Positions 54,362-63,611 of a stretch of 64,000 nucleotides of DNA are shown here, in pieces; positions within the stretch are counted from its first letter, which is position 1, and the number at the start of each line of letters is the position of its first letter. The notes beneath the pieces are model-generated. The model made no database searches. It saw only the letters and a program-made list of their open reading frames with translations, and had not been told where the DNA came from. The DNA lies in assembly GCF_014651375.1 (NCBI RefSeq), contig NZ_BMWT01000005.1:248001-312000 (forward strand), given 5' to 3'. Made by a program: the position numbers and the translations under genes. Source of the stretch: Tateyamaria omphalii. GTDB lineage: Bacteria > Pseudomonadota > Alphaproteobacteria > Rhodobacterales > Rhodobacteraceae.

Positions 54362-54434
54362 AGCGTCACAGAACTGACATGTGCGGCGGGCTAAGCCCTG
54401 CCGCAAACCACACCTATTTGAGGAGAGCCAAGAG

Positions 54435-55316
54435 ATGGCAATCACAGCAGCATTGGTGAAAGAACTGCGCGACAGCACCGGCGCAGGCATGATGGACGCG
54501 AAAAAAGCGCTGACCGAAACCGGTGGCGACATGGAAGCTGCCGTAGACTGGCTGCGCACGAAGGGTCTGGCGAAGGCCGCCAAGAAATCCGGGCGTACCG
54601 CTGCCGAAGGTCTTGTGGCCGTTGTCGTCGATGGTGGCACCGGCGTGGCCGTCGAAGTGAACTCTGAAACCGACTTTGTCGGCAAGAACGCTGAGTTCCA
54701 GGAAATGGTGGCGGGTATCGCAAATGCCGCCTTGGGCGTGGACGGTGTCGAGGCGCTGGTCGCAGCTGATATGGGCGGCAAGTCCGTGGCTGACGTAGTG
54801 ACCGACAAAATTGCGACCATTGGTGAAAACATGTCTGTGCGCCGTATGGCGAAGATCGAGATCACAGGCGGCACCGTTGTGTCCTATGTCCACAATGCAG
54901 TGACTGCTGGCATGGGCAAAATCGGTGTGCTTGTAGCTTTGGACGGTGGTGACGAGGCCTTTGGCAAGCAGGTTGCAATGCACATTGCCGCTGTGAACCC
55001 TGCCGCTTTGGGCGAGGACGACCTTGATCCCGCAGTGATTGAAAAAGAAAAGCAGGTTCAGATGGACATTGCCCGTGAAAGCGGCAAGCCTGAGCAGGTG
55101 ATCGAGAAGATGATTGTCGGCCGGATGAAAAAATTCGTCGCCGAATCGACCCTGTTGAATCAGCAGTTCGTTGTGAACCCTGACCTGACGGTCGAAGCGG
55201 CAGCCAAGGAAGCTGGCGCGACGATCACTGGCTTTGCCCGTTTGGAAGTGGGCGAAGGCATTGAAGTCGAGAAGGAAGATTTTGCAGCTGAGGTTGCAAA
55301 GGCCGCTCAGGGCTAA
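54435..55316 (+). CDS. tsf: Elongation factor Ts
   Basis: A 293-residue nucleotide exchange factor for EF-Tu. Features are [20 protein letters not shown], the TDFVGKN motif in [19 protein letters not shown], and [20 protein letters not shown]. The ATG at 54435 gives [19 protein letters not shown] ribosome site precedes it. Confidence 0.98.
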   Translation: MAITAALVKELRDSTGAGMMDAKKALTETGGDMEAAVDWLRTKGLAKAAKKSGRTAAEGLVAVVVDGGTGVAVEVNSETDFVGKNAEFQEMVAGIANAALGVDGVEALVAADMGGKSVADVVTDKIATIGENMSVRRMAKIEITGGTVVSYVHNAVTAGMGKIGVLVALDGGDEAFGKQVAMHIAAVNPAALGEDDLDPAVIEKEKQVQMDIARESGKPEQVIEKMIVGRMKKFVAESTLLNQQFVVNPDLTVEAAAKEAGATITGFARLEVGEGIEVEKEDFAAEVAKAAQG

Positions 55317-55338
55317 TCTTTTCCTTGCATGGAACAGG

Positions 55339-55370
55339 AAACGGCGTGCCGATTGGGGTGCGCCGTTTTG
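55339..55370 (+). terminator. Terminator of rpsB-tsf
   Basis: AACGGCG (55340-55346) and CGCCGTT (55361-55367) flank a 14-base loop, followed by TTTGC. It ends 19 bases before the peptidase start, so partial read-through is possible. Confidence 0.7.
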
Positions 55371-55388
55371 CATTGGAGGGTTAGGCTC

Positions 55389-56300
55389 ATGCTGGATGTG
55401 GGTGATGGTCACCAGCTGTGGTTTGAACAGGCTGGAGAAGGTATAGATGCCCTCGTTTTGCATGGTGGGCCAGGATCGGGCTGCAAACCCGGTCACTATG
55501 ATCTGTTCGATCTGTCACGGTACCGCGTAACGCTTTTCGATCAACGTGGTTGCGGCCAGTCAACGCCTGCGGCGGCAGAGACGCTGGAAGCGCTTGAGGC
55601 CAACACAACCTCTCATCTGATCTCTGACATCGAAGCGCTACGTGTGCACTTGGGGGTGGATGCCTGGGTGTTGTTCGGAGGGTCTTGGGGGTCGACGCTG
55701 GCTTTGGCCTATGCCCAGGCCTGTCCCACTAGAGTTCGTGCGATGGTCTTGGCGGGTGTTGCCACCACTGCCGAACGGGACCTTCAATGGCTTTACGGTC
55801 ACATCGGCAACATGTTTCCCGAGGCATACGCGGCATTTTGTGCTGCCGTCCCAAACGTGAGCACTGATCCGGCCGCGACTATTGACCGTATCCGCGCCTA
55901 TCATGATTTGTTGTGCGATCCGGTCTATGCGCAGACCGCCGCAGACGCATGGTGCCAATGGGAGACCGGTATTTTTGGCGGTGATATTCATGCGCTTGCC
56001 TCACGTTATTCAGATTCAACCTTTCGGTTGGGGTTTGCGCGGATTGTTACGCATTATTTTGCCAATCGGGCCTGGTTGGAAGACGATCAACTCCTTCGGA
56101 ATTTACCGGCAATTGCCCACATTCCCTGTACGATGATCCACAGCCGGTTCGATCCGTCCTGTCCGTTAAGGGCGCCGTGGGAACTGGCGCAAGCCTGGCC
56201 CAACGCGGCTTTGCAAGTATTGGACGGCACCACGCATTCTGCTTTGGACGATGAAATGTGCGAGGCCATTCGGTCGGCAACGGATGCTTTGGTGATTTGA
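55389..56300 (+). CDS. Proline iminopeptidase-like alpha/beta hydrolase
   Basis: A 303-residue enzyme removing N-terminal proline. The oxyanion region is VLHGGPGSGC, the dyad region LFDQRGCGQS, the nucleophile elbow FGGSWGSTLALAYA, the Asp in SRFDPSCPL and the His in LDGTTHSALDDE. The ATG at 55389 starts MLDVGDGHQLWF. Length fits prolyl aminopeptidases (pip), though relatives act on other amides. Confidence 0.88.
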   Translation: MLDVGDGHQLWFEQAGEGIDALVLHGGPGSGCKPGHYDLFDLSRYRVTLFDQRGCGQSTPAAAETLEALEANTTSHLISDIEALRVHLGVDAWVLFGGSWGSTLALAYAQACPTRVRAMVLAGVATTAERDLQWLYGHIGNMFPEAYAAFCAAVPNVSTDPAATIDRIRAYHDLLCDPVYAQTAADAWCQWETGIFGGDIHALASRYSDSTFRLGFARIVTHYFANRAWLEDDQLLRNLPAIAHIPCTMIHSRFDPSCPLRAPWELAQAWPNAALQVLDGTTHSALDDEMCEAIRSATDALVI

Positions 56301-56667
56301 AAGTGAGTGGGCGAGATCGCGTTTGGGGTCGCAATCCCGCCCGTTTGTCGGCGTCCTTGGCCACGGGGATGAGACACGTGGACGCTACAAAGTCCGACCC
56401 ACCTGCTGAAAAATACACAGGCGAGCCGGGTCCGGAAGAACCGGTCGAAACGCAGTGCCCTCGTAATCGCGAGAGGTCCGTTTCGCTGTTCCCTGGCTAA
56501 AGCCACCACTCACGGAACACGCCTACAATGCCAAATTTTAAGTCCGTTAGCAAAGTGGGGGATTCCTTACCCGTTGGTCAAAGATTCAAGTGTGACGACC
56601 TTGGGTTGTATTTTTGAGTAATTTTTGGGCAGTTATGCACAGAAAAACGACCGGCACTCAGTTTTGC
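56301..56667. other. Region between two genes with one weak small frame
   Basis: It holds a possible small gene at 56369-56500 (listed separately) and otherwise no recognisable signal. The convergent histidine phosphatase ends at 56668. Confidence 0.35.
56369..56500 (+). CDS. Possible 43-residue protein, weak evidence
   Basis: The frame reads MRHVDATKSDPPAEKYTGEP and ends CPRNRERSVSLFPG. It is polar and Pro/Glu-rich and has GGGG upstream at plausible distance. No family is recognised, and no other evidence supports translation. Confidence 0.25.
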   Translation: MRHVDATKSDPPAEKYTGEPGPEEPVETQCPRNRERSVSLFPG

Positions 56668-57270
56668 TCAGATTTCGAAGGCTTGCTCGATCGAGCACCA
56701 ATGTGTCTGAACCCGGAGATTCGCCCGGTCAAAGATCATCACGTTGCCACCCCCACCTGGCCCCTGATCATACTCTCGACTGATCGGCGTGTTGGCGCAG
56801 GCGCAATACAAAAGAGAACCCACCGCGCCGTGGCCAACGACCAAGATGTCTCCGGGCGGTGCTGTATGTGTCATGGTTTTGATGCTGATCAGGATGCGTG
56901 TTTGAGCATCCTGTGCCCGCTCCCATCCCCGTATAGATTTGGTTGGGTTTGCAAAGAATGCGTCCGCTGTCTTTTCGAACTCAGACGGGGGGAGGTAGCC
57001 CGTGGCAGAACGGTCATTTTCATAGCTGTCTTCGGCGATAACAACCTCCAAACTCAGGGCCGACGCAAGCGGACCCGCCGCATCACGTGCTTTGCGTTCC
57101 GGGCTGGAGAAGACAGAATTTGTGCCGTCCAGACAGGTCGGGGCGGTCTCTGCAAGTGCTCTAATTCTGGACTGGCCGACGTCATTGAGGGGCCATTCAG
57201 TGATTGGTACATATGGGTCGATCTGAACCTGCGGGTGGCTCAGATAAATCAATCGTGCGTTTTGGGTCAT
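56668..57270 (-). CDS. Histidine phosphatase family protein with degenerate RHG motif
   Basis: A 200-residue protein of the phosphoglycerate mutase-like fold. The first block reads RLIYLSHPQVQID, so the usual Arg-His-Gly is Ser-His-Pro: the phosphate-accepting His stays but the preceding Arg is lost. Later blocks are GQSRIRALAE, FSSPERKARDAAG and ILVVGHGAVGSLLY with the second His. It ends with EQAFEI. The start lies 4 bases after the LuxR stop. Its catalytic state is uncertain. Confidence 0.75.
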   Translation of the reverse strand: MTQNARLIYLSHPQVQIDPYVPITEWPLNDVGQSRIRALAETAPTCLDGTNSVFSSPERKARDAAGPLASALSLEVVIAEDSYENDRSATGYLPPSEFEKTADAFFANPTKSIRGWERAQDAQTRILISIKTMTHTAPPGDILVVGHGAVGSLLYCACANTPISREYDQGPGGGGNVMIFDRANLRVQTHWCSIEQAFEI

Positions 57271-57274
57271 CAAT

Positions 57275-58024
57275 TTATGCTTCGAGTATGAACATCTGAT
57301 TTGCGAAGGCAGCCTTAAGCACCGCTTGCGCAGTTGTTTCAACTGCCAATGCTTCTCGTGCAAGGCGGAGGTGCTTTTCCACCGTCGCTGATGTCAGGCC
57401 CATCAAAACGGCAATATCCTGCATGGTCTTGCCGTCGCCAACCCATTCCAGAGCTTCACGCTGGCGTTTGGTCAATGAACGATTGGGGGCCGTATAGGGC
57501 AACGTAAGAATCTTGAGATGCGCCACGTTGTTCATCAGGTGGATGTCGCGACCATGCTCGGCCCATACGGCATCAATCTCTTCCTGCGTCATACCTTTGC
57601 GTGCGGTGAGGGCGATGGCACCCTTTGACCGGGCTGAGACCGACTTGAAGCTGATCGTGTATCCGACGGTTACGCCCATGGAGTAATTGAACTCCAGCAC
57701 ACGCTGTTCTGAAGCGCTCAGCGTTTCAGAAGACTGCATTTGCGCAAGGATACCCCAGCTGCATGCGCCTTCGTTATTCAATGCCCAGTTGACCATAGGG
57801 GCATGGACGTAATGCTGTTCGCCCAGGAATGTATCCGTATACGCGCGGTCGTGATTTGTGAGGATGATGAAATCCTCGGGATCTCCAAGCGAATTGCCTG
57901 ACCGGTAGCGGGTGAAGCCATAGATCAACCTGTCAAACCCGTATTCCGCCATCTTGCGCGAATGGGCTTCCCATAGTTCCTCTATGGTTTGGCAGTTCGA
58001 CAGCCTGTGCAGATAGCTTTTCAA
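57275..58024 (-). CDS. LuxR family regulator with autoinducer-binding domain
   Basis: About 249 residues from the TTG at 58024, which overlaps the aroQ stop; the longer frame to 58093 overlaps aroQ further. Residues 20-165 form the autoinducer-binding domain (YGFDRLIYGFTRYRSG; HAPMVNWALNNEGACSWG, with the conserved Trp). The C-terminal helix-turn-helix is LTKRQREALEWVGDGKTMQD, IAVLMGLTSATVEKHLR. No luxI synthase is in the window, so it may be a LuxR solo. It is followed by the degenerate phosphatase and preceded by aroQ. Confidence 0.85.
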   Translation of the reverse strand: MKSYLHRLSNCQTIEELWEAHSRKMAEYGFDRLIYGFTRYRSGNSLGDPEDFIILTNHDRAYTDTFLGEQHYVHAPMVNWALNNEGACSWGILAQMQSSETLSASEQRVLEFNYSMGVTVGYTISFKSVSARSKGAIALTARKGMTQEEIDAVWAEHGRDIHLMNNVAHLKILTLPYTAPNRSLTKRQREALEWVGDGKTMQDIAVLMGLTSATVEKHLRLAREALAVETTAQAVLKAAFANQMFILEA

Positions 58025-58464
58025 GTCCGCCCCCCAAGGTGTCCTATCAACGCGTCCAGAGCCAGAGTATAGCCTGCAACGCCAAAGCCGCAAATCATGC
58101 CGATGGCAACCGGCGCAATATAGCTGTGATGGCGAAAGGTTTCGCGTGCGTGGATATTGCTGAGGTGCAGTTCAACGACGGGCAATTCAGTTCCAAGGAT
58201 CGCATCATGCAATGCGATCGACGTGTGTGTGTAGGCGCCCGCATTCAGAACAATGCCGTCATGCGTTCCTTTTGCAGCATGAATGATGTCAACAAGTGCG
58301 CCTTCGTGGTTCGACTGGGCGCATGTGACGTCATAGCCGTTTTTGACACCATATTCACGGCACAATTCTTCGACCTGGGGCAGGGTGGTTGCTCCATAGA
58401 TCTCGGGCTGACGGGTGCCGAGCAGATTCAGATTGGGACCATTGAGGACCAGAACAGAAGTCAT
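58021..58464 (-). CDS. aroQ: 3-dehydroquinate dehydratase, type II
   Basis: Third step of the shikimate pathway. The 147-residue enzyme has VLVLNGPNLNLLGTRQPEIY with the catalytic Tyr, SNHEGALVDIIHAAKG, NAGAYTHTSIALHDAI and the active-site His in ELHLSNIHARETFRHHSYI. Standard length. Confidence 0.95.
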   Translation of the reverse strand: MTSVLVLNGPNLNLLGTRQPEIYGATTLPQVEELCREYGVKNGYDVTCAQSNHEGALVDIIHAAKGTHDGIVLNAGAYTHTSIALHDAILGTELPVVELHLSNIHARETFRHHSYIAPVAIGMICGFGVAGYTLALDALIGHLGGRT

Positions 58465-58526
58465 GGGAAAAACCTTAGATTTATGACGGTGTTATCCACT
58501 CTGCCCCATATCTGTCCAGTGCAGGG

Positions 58527-58997
58527 TTAGTCGGATGGGTCAAAGACCGCCAATCCAAGCCATTCTGCAACAAGAGCGGGCGTATCAGATCCATCGATTT
58601 CGATCGTCAACGCCATCGTGCGCAGCAGCTCGCATTCGTTCCGCTGCCGAATGTCGTTGAGTGTGAAGCGTCCCCGCAAACGGTCACCTGGACGCACAAC
58701 GGCGAGGAAGCGTAAGCGATTGAAGCCGTAGTTTATACCCATCGATTGACCGGGTAGAAGTGGGAAACAGTCATAGGCAAAGCGCGATGCCAGGCTCAGA
58801 GTGAGAAACCCGTGTGCGATGGTGCTTTGGAAGGGCGTGTTTTTGGCGCGCTCAGGATCGATATGTATCCACTGGTCATCATATGTTGTGGCGGCAAACT
58901 GGTCGATCATTGGCTGATCGACCTCGATCCATTGTGACACTCCGACTTCCGTGCCGATTTGTTCCGACATAAGCTTTAGTGCTGTCTGGATGCTCAT
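58527..58997 (-). CDS. MaoC-like enoyl-CoA hydratase/dehydratase
   Basis: A 156-residue hot-dog fold hydratase. The hydratase motif is QWIHIDPERAKNTPFQSTIA, with catalytic Asp and His, then HGFLTLSLASRFAYDCFPLL. Such enzymes hydrate 2-enoyl-CoA. It is coupled to the MDR gene upstream (ATGA overlap), fitting acyl-CoA metabolism. Confidence 0.9.
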   Translation of the reverse strand: MSIQTALKLMSEQIGTEVGVSQWIEVDQPMIDQFAATTYDDQWIHIDPERAKNTPFQSTIAHGFLTLSLASRFAYDCFPLLPGQSMGINYGFNRLRFLAVVRPGDRLRGRFTLNDIRQRNECELLRTMALTIEIDGSDTPALVAEWLGLAVFDPSD

Positions 58998-59995
58998 GGA
59001 TCAGGACCTACGCGCACCATGCGCTTGCCGGTGTTGTCGCCCTTCAGAAGACCAATGAGGGCCTGGGGCGCGTTTTCCAATCCTTCGACGATATCCTCTG
59101 TAACCTGGATCTTGCCTTGTTGGACCCAAGCTTGCAAAGCGCGAGTCGCCTTAGCGTCGTCGCGTGCAAAATCCATCACGATGAACCCTTCCATTCGAAG
59201 CCGTTTGACGACAACAACACCGGGCAAGTTTCGGGGCCCTGTCGGGTTGGTTGTGTCATATTGGCTGATCGCGCCGCAGCATACGACGCGACCGCGTTCG
59301 TTCATCAAAGCCAGTGTCGTTTCAAGGATATCTCCACCCACGTTGTCGAAATACACATCGACGCCATTTGGGCAGGCCGCCTTCAGAGCTTTGAAGATGC
59401 CGCCTGCGCGGTAGTCGATGCAGGCGTCAAATCCAAGCTCCTTGGTCACAAACGCGCATTTCTCGTGCCCGCCAGCGATACCAACGACCCGGCATCCAAG
59501 GGCTTTGCCGATTTGTCCCACATAGCCGCCGACAGAGCCGGCCGCGGCGCTGACCACAATCGTTTCCCCGGCCAAAGGTTGTCCGATCTGCATCAATCCG
59601 TGAAACGCGGTTTTGCCGGCGATTCCATAGACGCTCAGCAAGTGACTGAGCGGTTGAACCTTGGGCAATTTCTGTACCTTGTGTGCCGCACGGGTGACAT
59701 GATCGGCCCAGACACTTTCTGTCGCCACGATGTCGCCGGGAGCCAGTCGCGGCGACTTGCTCTCCATGACCTCGCAGATCGCGTATGTGGGCATCGCGTC
59801 GCCCGCATTCACCGCGTCACGGTACGTGGCCCCTTGCATCCAGGATCTGTTGGCCGCGTCGATGCTCATCAGGATGGTCCGCAAGAGAACCTCACCATCC
59901 TGTGGCGCGGGCGTTTCTGCCTCCCGAAGTTCGAAGTGTTCAGGACCGAGCGCCCCCTGAGGCAGGCTGGCAACAACAATCTGACGGTTGGTCAT
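58994..59995 (-). CDS. NADP-dependent MDR oxidoreductase, CurA-like
   Basis: A 333-residue double-bond reductase of the leukotriene B4 dehydrogenase/CurA class. Key stretches are NRQIVVASLPQGALGPEHFE, TILMSIDAANRSWMQG, VSAAAGSVGGYVGQIGKALG (NADP site), ELGFDACIDYRA and VYFDNVGGDILETTLALM. The ATG at 59995 is the family start. Coupled to the MaoC gene; it reduces alpha,beta-unsaturated carbonyls. Confidence 0.9.
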   Translation of the reverse strand: MTNRQIVVASLPQGALGPEHFELREAETPAPQDGEVLLRTILMSIDAANRSWMQGATYRDAVNAGDAMPTYAICEVMESKSPRLAPGDIVATESVWADHVTRAAHKVQKLPKVQPLSHLLSVYGIAGKTAFHGLMQIGQPLAGETIVVSAAAGSVGGYVGQIGKALGCRVVGIAGGHEKCAFVTKELGFDACIDYRAGGIFKALKAACPNGVDVYFDNVGGDILETTLALMNERGRVVCCGAISQYDTTNPTGPRNLPGVVVVKRLRMEGFIVMDFARDDAKATRALQAWVQQGKIQVTEDIVEGLENAPQALIGLLKGDNTGKRMVRVGPDP

Positions 59996-60021
59996 AGTAT
60001 GGCTCCTGTGTATGAGGGGGT

Positions 60022-60684
60022 ATGACGAAAGAGTACCGCCAACCCGTTTACGCGCCGCCCGCAGGGGCGGCTGATCTGTTTTTGATCCGCCACGGGGAAA
60101 GCGCGGCTGCGCGACCCGGCGTGAGCTTTCCAATCAAGGATGGCAGTGGCGATCCACCTTTGCACCCGCAAGGGGAGCGACAAGCTCTGGCGGTTGGAGA
60201 ATGTCTGAAAAGAGAAACGTTTGCAGCGCTTTATGTAACGAAATTGACGCGCACGCATCAGACGGCTGCCCCACTGGCTGGGCATTTGGGTATTACTCCG
60301 ATCGAGAACCCTGATTTGCACGAGGTGCATCTTGGAGAATGGGATAACGGCTTGTATCGGATCAAGGCGGCACAGCGCGATCCAATCTACCAACGTGTGT
60401 TGGAGACGCAGGATTGGGCACCAATCCCCGGGGCGGAAACACGCGATGCGTTTTTTGCGCGGGTGCGCAAAGGGTTGCTCGATGTTGCCCGATCGCATGC
60501 AGATGAGCGCGTTGCGGTTTTCGTACATGGCGGCGTTATCGGTGCCGCCCTTGCTATGGCAACCGGGTCGGAACCGTTCGCGTTCCTTGGCGCTGCCAAT
60601 GGTTCGATCAGCCGCGTGGTGGTTCACGGCGAACGCATGGTCGTCCGAGGGTTCAATGAAACGCGACACCTTGACCACCTTTAG
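60022..60684 (+). CDS. Histidine phosphatase family protein
   Basis: A 220-residue phosphatase. The motif LFLIRHGESAAARPG is intact, LYVTKLTRTHQTAAPLAGHL carries the second Arg, LHEVHLGEWDNGLY the Glu, and VAVFVHGGVIGAALAMATG the second His. It is convergent with the quinone oxidoreductase, with a 4-base stop overlap. Substrate unknown. Confidence 0.88.
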   Translation: MTKEYRQPVYAPPAGAADLFLIRHGESAAARPGVSFPIKDGSGDPPLHPQGERQALAVGECLKRETFAALYVTKLTRTHQTAAPLAGHLGITPIENPDLHEVHLGEWDNGLYRIKAAQRDPIYQRVLETQDWAPIPGAETRDAFFARVRKGLLDVARSHADERVAVFVHGGVIGAALAMATGSEPFAFLGAANGSISRVVVHGERMVVRGFNETRHLDHL

Positions 60685-61676
60685 ACGTTTGTGAGCACGA
60701 CCTTGCCTTGAACCTTACGGTCCGCGATCAGGTCCAACGCCTTGGCAGCATCCTGCATCGGAAAGCTGGCAGAGATGCGCGGCTTTACTTGACCTTTTTC
60801 ATACATCTCAAACAGTTCCGAGACATTTTGCACGTGTCCTGCGGGATCGCGGTAGATTGATGCGCCCCAGAATACGCCGACGATCTGGCACGATTTTAAT
60901 AGGGTCAGGTTCAATGGGATAGCCGGAATGCCGGCAGGAAACCCGACAACAAGAAACCGACCGCCCCACGCCATTGAGCGGATCACTGGTTCGGCGTAGT
61001 CGCCGCCAACGGCGTCATAGGCCACGTGAACACCCTCTGATCCTGCGACCTTCTTGATCTCACCCGAGAGCGCTTTTTGTGCGCCACGGTCCATCTCGCG
61101 TGGATAAATGATTGTATGGTCTGCACCCAGATCGCGGCAAAAATCTGCCTTGTACTGGGAGCTCACGGCGGCGATCACGCGGGCACCGGTCGCTTTGCCA
61201 AGCTCTATAGCCGCCGCACCGACACCGCCCGCTGCGCCTAGGATCAAAAGTGTTTCGCCTTTCTTCAATTCCCCTCTATTTTTCAAAGCGTAATGGGACG
61301 TCCCGTATGTAAAAATGAAGCAAGCCGCTTCATCGAACGGCATGTTTTCCGGGATCTTCACACAAGACGTGGCGGGAGCACAAAGATGGGTGGTGAAGCC
61401 GCCAAAACCGGTCATGGCCAGCACGCGGTCACCGACTGCCAGATGCGAAACGCCTTCGCCAAGCGCCTCGACAACGCCTGACACCTCGCCGCCGGGGGCA
61501 AAAGGGCGTGGCGGTTTGACTTGGTAGAGATCGCGGATGATCAACGTATCCGGGAAGTTGACACCCGCGGCTTTGACCGCAATCCGCACTTCGCCTTTCT
61601 TTGGTTCCGGCTTCGGTCCTTCGGTCCATTCCAGCGTTTCAGGGCCACCGGCTGCGGTGCTGAGCATGGCGTGCAT
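60681..61676 (-). CDS. NADPH:quinone oxidoreductase family protein
   Basis: A 331-residue zinc-free MDR enzyme: MHAMLSTAAGGPETLEWTEG, IAVKAAGVNFPDTLIIRDLY, TFGTSHYAL-like FIFTYGTSHYALKNRGELKK, LILGAAGGVGAAAIELGKAT (NADPH site) and VAYDAVGGDYAEPVIRSMAW. The ATG at 61676 follows GGGAGGACC. Such enzymes sit in acyl-CoA operons and reduce enoyl or quinone groups. It is divergent from the SDR pair. Confidence 0.9.
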   Translation of the reverse strand: MHAMLSTAAGGPETLEWTEGPKPEPKKGEVRIAVKAAGVNFPDTLIIRDLYQVKPPRPFAPGGEVSGVVEALGEGVSHLAVGDRVLAMTGFGGFTTHLCAPATSCVKIPENMPFDEAACFIFTYGTSHYALKNRGELKKGETLLILGAAGGVGAAAIELGKATGARVIAAVSSQYKADFCRDLGADHTIIYPREMDRGAQKALSGEIKKVAGSEGVHVAYDAVGGDYAEPVIRSMAWGGRFLVVGFPAGIPAIPLNLTLLKSCQIVGVFWGASIYRDPAGHVQNVSELFEMYEKGQVKPRISASFPMQDAAKALDLIADRKVQGKVVLTNV

Positions 61677-61814
61677 ATAGGGTCCTCCCTCCCATGACGT
61701 TACGGCAGGGGTGCAATGTGCCTGCCTTTGTCTCATCCTGCAGTTGAGGAGGCGCGGCTGTAAAGCCGTGGACAGGGCGACGTTACGGTAGCCCGCAGAA
61801 CGGAGGAAAGAGCC

Positions 61815-62639
61815 ATGGACCCCCAAACCCTTTTTTCATTGGATGGAAAGGTGGCTCTGGTCACCGGTGGCGCAACCGGCATTGGGCGGATGGCCGCCAC
61901 AGGTCTGATGATGGCGGGCGCCCGTGTACTGATCGCAAGTCGCAAAGGTGAGGCATGCGAGGCCGTGGCAGCAGAACTGAACGCCATGGGTGCGCAGGGT
62001 TCCGCCGAAGGGTTTGCAGGCGATGTCGGCAGCGAAGAGGGTATCGCGGCCTTGGTCGCTGAAGTGTCCAATCGTACAGACAAGCTGCACATCCTGATGA
62101 ACAATTCCGGCGTCACGTGGGGCGCGCCGATGGGGCAGTTTCCACATCAGGCATGGGAAAAGGTCATGAACGTCAATGTGGCGGGCCTGTTTCACCTGAC
62201 GCAGAGCCTGTTGCCGATCCTGATCAAGACCGCCACCGCAGATGACCCGGCCCGCGTGGTCAATGTGGGGTCGGTCATGGGGGATGCGCCTTTGGGTGAC
62301 GGGGCCTATTCCTACGCTGCGTCCAAGGCGGCGGTCCTGCATATGACCAAGATCATGGCCAAAGAGCTGGCGGGGCATCACGTGACCGTAAACGCGCTCG
62401 CACCGGGGCCGTTTGTCAGCAAGATGACGGCCTTCGCGACGGCGGACGAAGGTATGCGCGAAAAGGTCGGTGCCGATGTGCCCTTGGGCCGTGTGGGCCG
62501 GGACGAGGATATTGCAGGCTGCATGCAATTCCTGTGCGGGCAGGGCGGTGCCTATCTGACCGGGGCGATCCTGCCGGTGTCCGGCGGCATTCAGGTCATG
62601 TCAGGCCCGAACCTGTTCCGCGCGGCTCTGGAGGGATGA
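61815..62639 (+). CDS. SDR family oxidoreductase, first
   Basis: A 274-residue short-chain dehydrogenase. NAD(P) site KVALVTGGATGIGRMAATGL, the NNSG motif LHILMNNSGVTWGAPMG, catalytic Ser in VNVGSVMGDAPLGDGAYSYA with the YSYAASK Tyr-Lys pair, and NALAPGPFVSKM. It is coupled to the second SDR by an ATGA overlap. It precedes a thiolase in the same direction, consistent with 3-hydroxyacyl-CoA or related alcohol oxidation. Confidence 0.92.
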   Translation: MDPQTLFSLDGKVALVTGGATGIGRMAATGLMMAGARVLIASRKGEACEAVAAELNAMGAQGSAEGFAGDVGSEEGIAALVAEVSNRTDKLHILMNNSGVTWGAPMGQFPHQAWEKVMNVNVAGLFHLTQSLLPILIKTATADDPARVVNVGSVMGDAPLGDGAYSYAASKAAVLHMTKIMAKELAGHHVTVNALAPGPFVSKMTAFATADEGMREKVGADVPLGRVGRDEDIAGCMQFLCGQGGAYLTGAILPVSGGIQVMSGPNLFRAALEG

Positions 62640-63520
62640 TCCGCTTCGACGATCAGGTCGCGGTTGTGACGGGGGCCGAGGCGGGCCTGGGGCGGTCTCA
62701 TGCCTTGGGGTTGGCCGCGCGCGGTGCTCGTGTTGTTGTCAACGATATGGGCGTACCCAGCACGGTGGTTTCGGAAATTGAGGCGGCGGGCGGTCAGGCC
62801 GTGGCCGCTCCCGCCGACGTCTCTGATCCCGTTGCTGTCAGGGACATGGTCGCGCAGGTCATGGACCATTGGGGTCGGATCGACATTCTGATCAACAACG
62901 CGGGCATCCTGCGCGACAAGACCTTTGCCAAGATGGATATGGATGACTTCGCCAAGGTGATCAATGTGCACTTGATGGGTACTGCGCAGTGCTGTCACGC
63001 CGTTTGGCCGATCATGCGTGCCCAAGGCTATGGTCGGATCGTGCTGACAGCCTCTGGATCGGGGCTTTACGGCAATTTTGGGCAGTCCAACTATGGGGCA
63101 GCCAAGGCTGCGATGGTTGGTTTGATGAATGTGCTGCATCTTGAGGGTGCGCGGGATGACATCCGGGTCAATACATTGGCCCCAACCGCAGCAACAGCGA
63201 TGACCGAAGGTCTGCTGCCACAAGCGGCGCTGGATCTGCTCCAGCCAGAAACAATCACACCGGGTGTACTGCACCTCGTCAGTCAGGACGCGCCAAGTCG
63301 TGCTATCCTGTCAGCTGGCGGTGGCACGTTCGCGATTACACAAATTACAGAAACCCAAGGTGCGTTGATAGAGGGCGAGATTACACCCGAAGCCGTGGCT
63401 GCGGCGTGGTCCAAAATCTCGGACCCAACGGACGCTGAGCCGTTGGAAAACGCTTTTGCACAGACCCGCAAATACGCACTGCGCGCGGCCAAAGCCAAGG
63501 GGGTCAACCTTGACTGGTAG
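62636..63520 (+). CDS. SDR family oxidoreductase, second
   Basis: A 294-residue short-chain dehydrogenase resembling the FabG-like part of multifunctional MFE-2 enzymes. NAD(P) site QVAVVTGAEAGLGRSHALGL, NNAG motif IDILINNAGILRDKTFAKMD, catalytic Ser in IVLTASGSGLYGNFGQSNYG and the Tyr-Lys in NYGAAKAAM. The C-terminal extension EGEITPEAVAAAWSKISDPT is typical of that subgroup. Starts at the ATGA overlap with the first SDR. Confidence 0.9.
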   Translation: MIRFDDQVAVVTGAEAGLGRSHALGLAARGARVVVNDMGVPSTVVSEIEAAGGQAVAAPADVSDPVAVRDMVAQVMDHWGRIDILINNAGILRDKTFAKMDMDDFAKVINVHLMGTAQCCHAVWPIMRAQGYGRIVLTASGSGLYGNFGQSNYGAAKAAMVGLMNVLHLEGARDDIRVNTLAPTAATAMTEGLLPQAALDLLQPETITPGVLHLVSQDAPSRAILSAGGGTFAITQITETQGALIEGEITPEAVAAAWSKISDPTDAEPLENAFAQTRKYALRAAKAKGVNLDW

Positions 63521-63536
63521 CGGGCAATGCGCCTTC

Positions 63537-63580
63537 ATCTTGCCAAGTAAACTCCGGGGTCCGGGGCAGCGCCCCGGTCC
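63537..63580. repeat. GC-hairpin intergenic element, relative of the dispersed repeat
   Basis: CTTGCCAAGTAAACTCCGGGG precedes the hairpin CCGGGGC-AGC-GCCCCGG (63561-63577). It is reminiscent of copies A-C but shares only the overall layout, between the SDR and thiolase genes. Confidence 0.5.
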
Positions 63581-63611
63581 ACTACTCTCAACCCCAATAA
63601 GGACCAGATAA

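Noticed and set aside
53048-54874. 608-residue frame on the minus strand
   Set aside because: It lies antisense to olsA end, rpsB and tsf, which are unmistakable; its sequence is low-complexity Ser/Ala typical of a codon shadow.
54414-55496. 360-residue frame on the minus strand
   Set aside because: Antisense to tsf; no protein-like motif.
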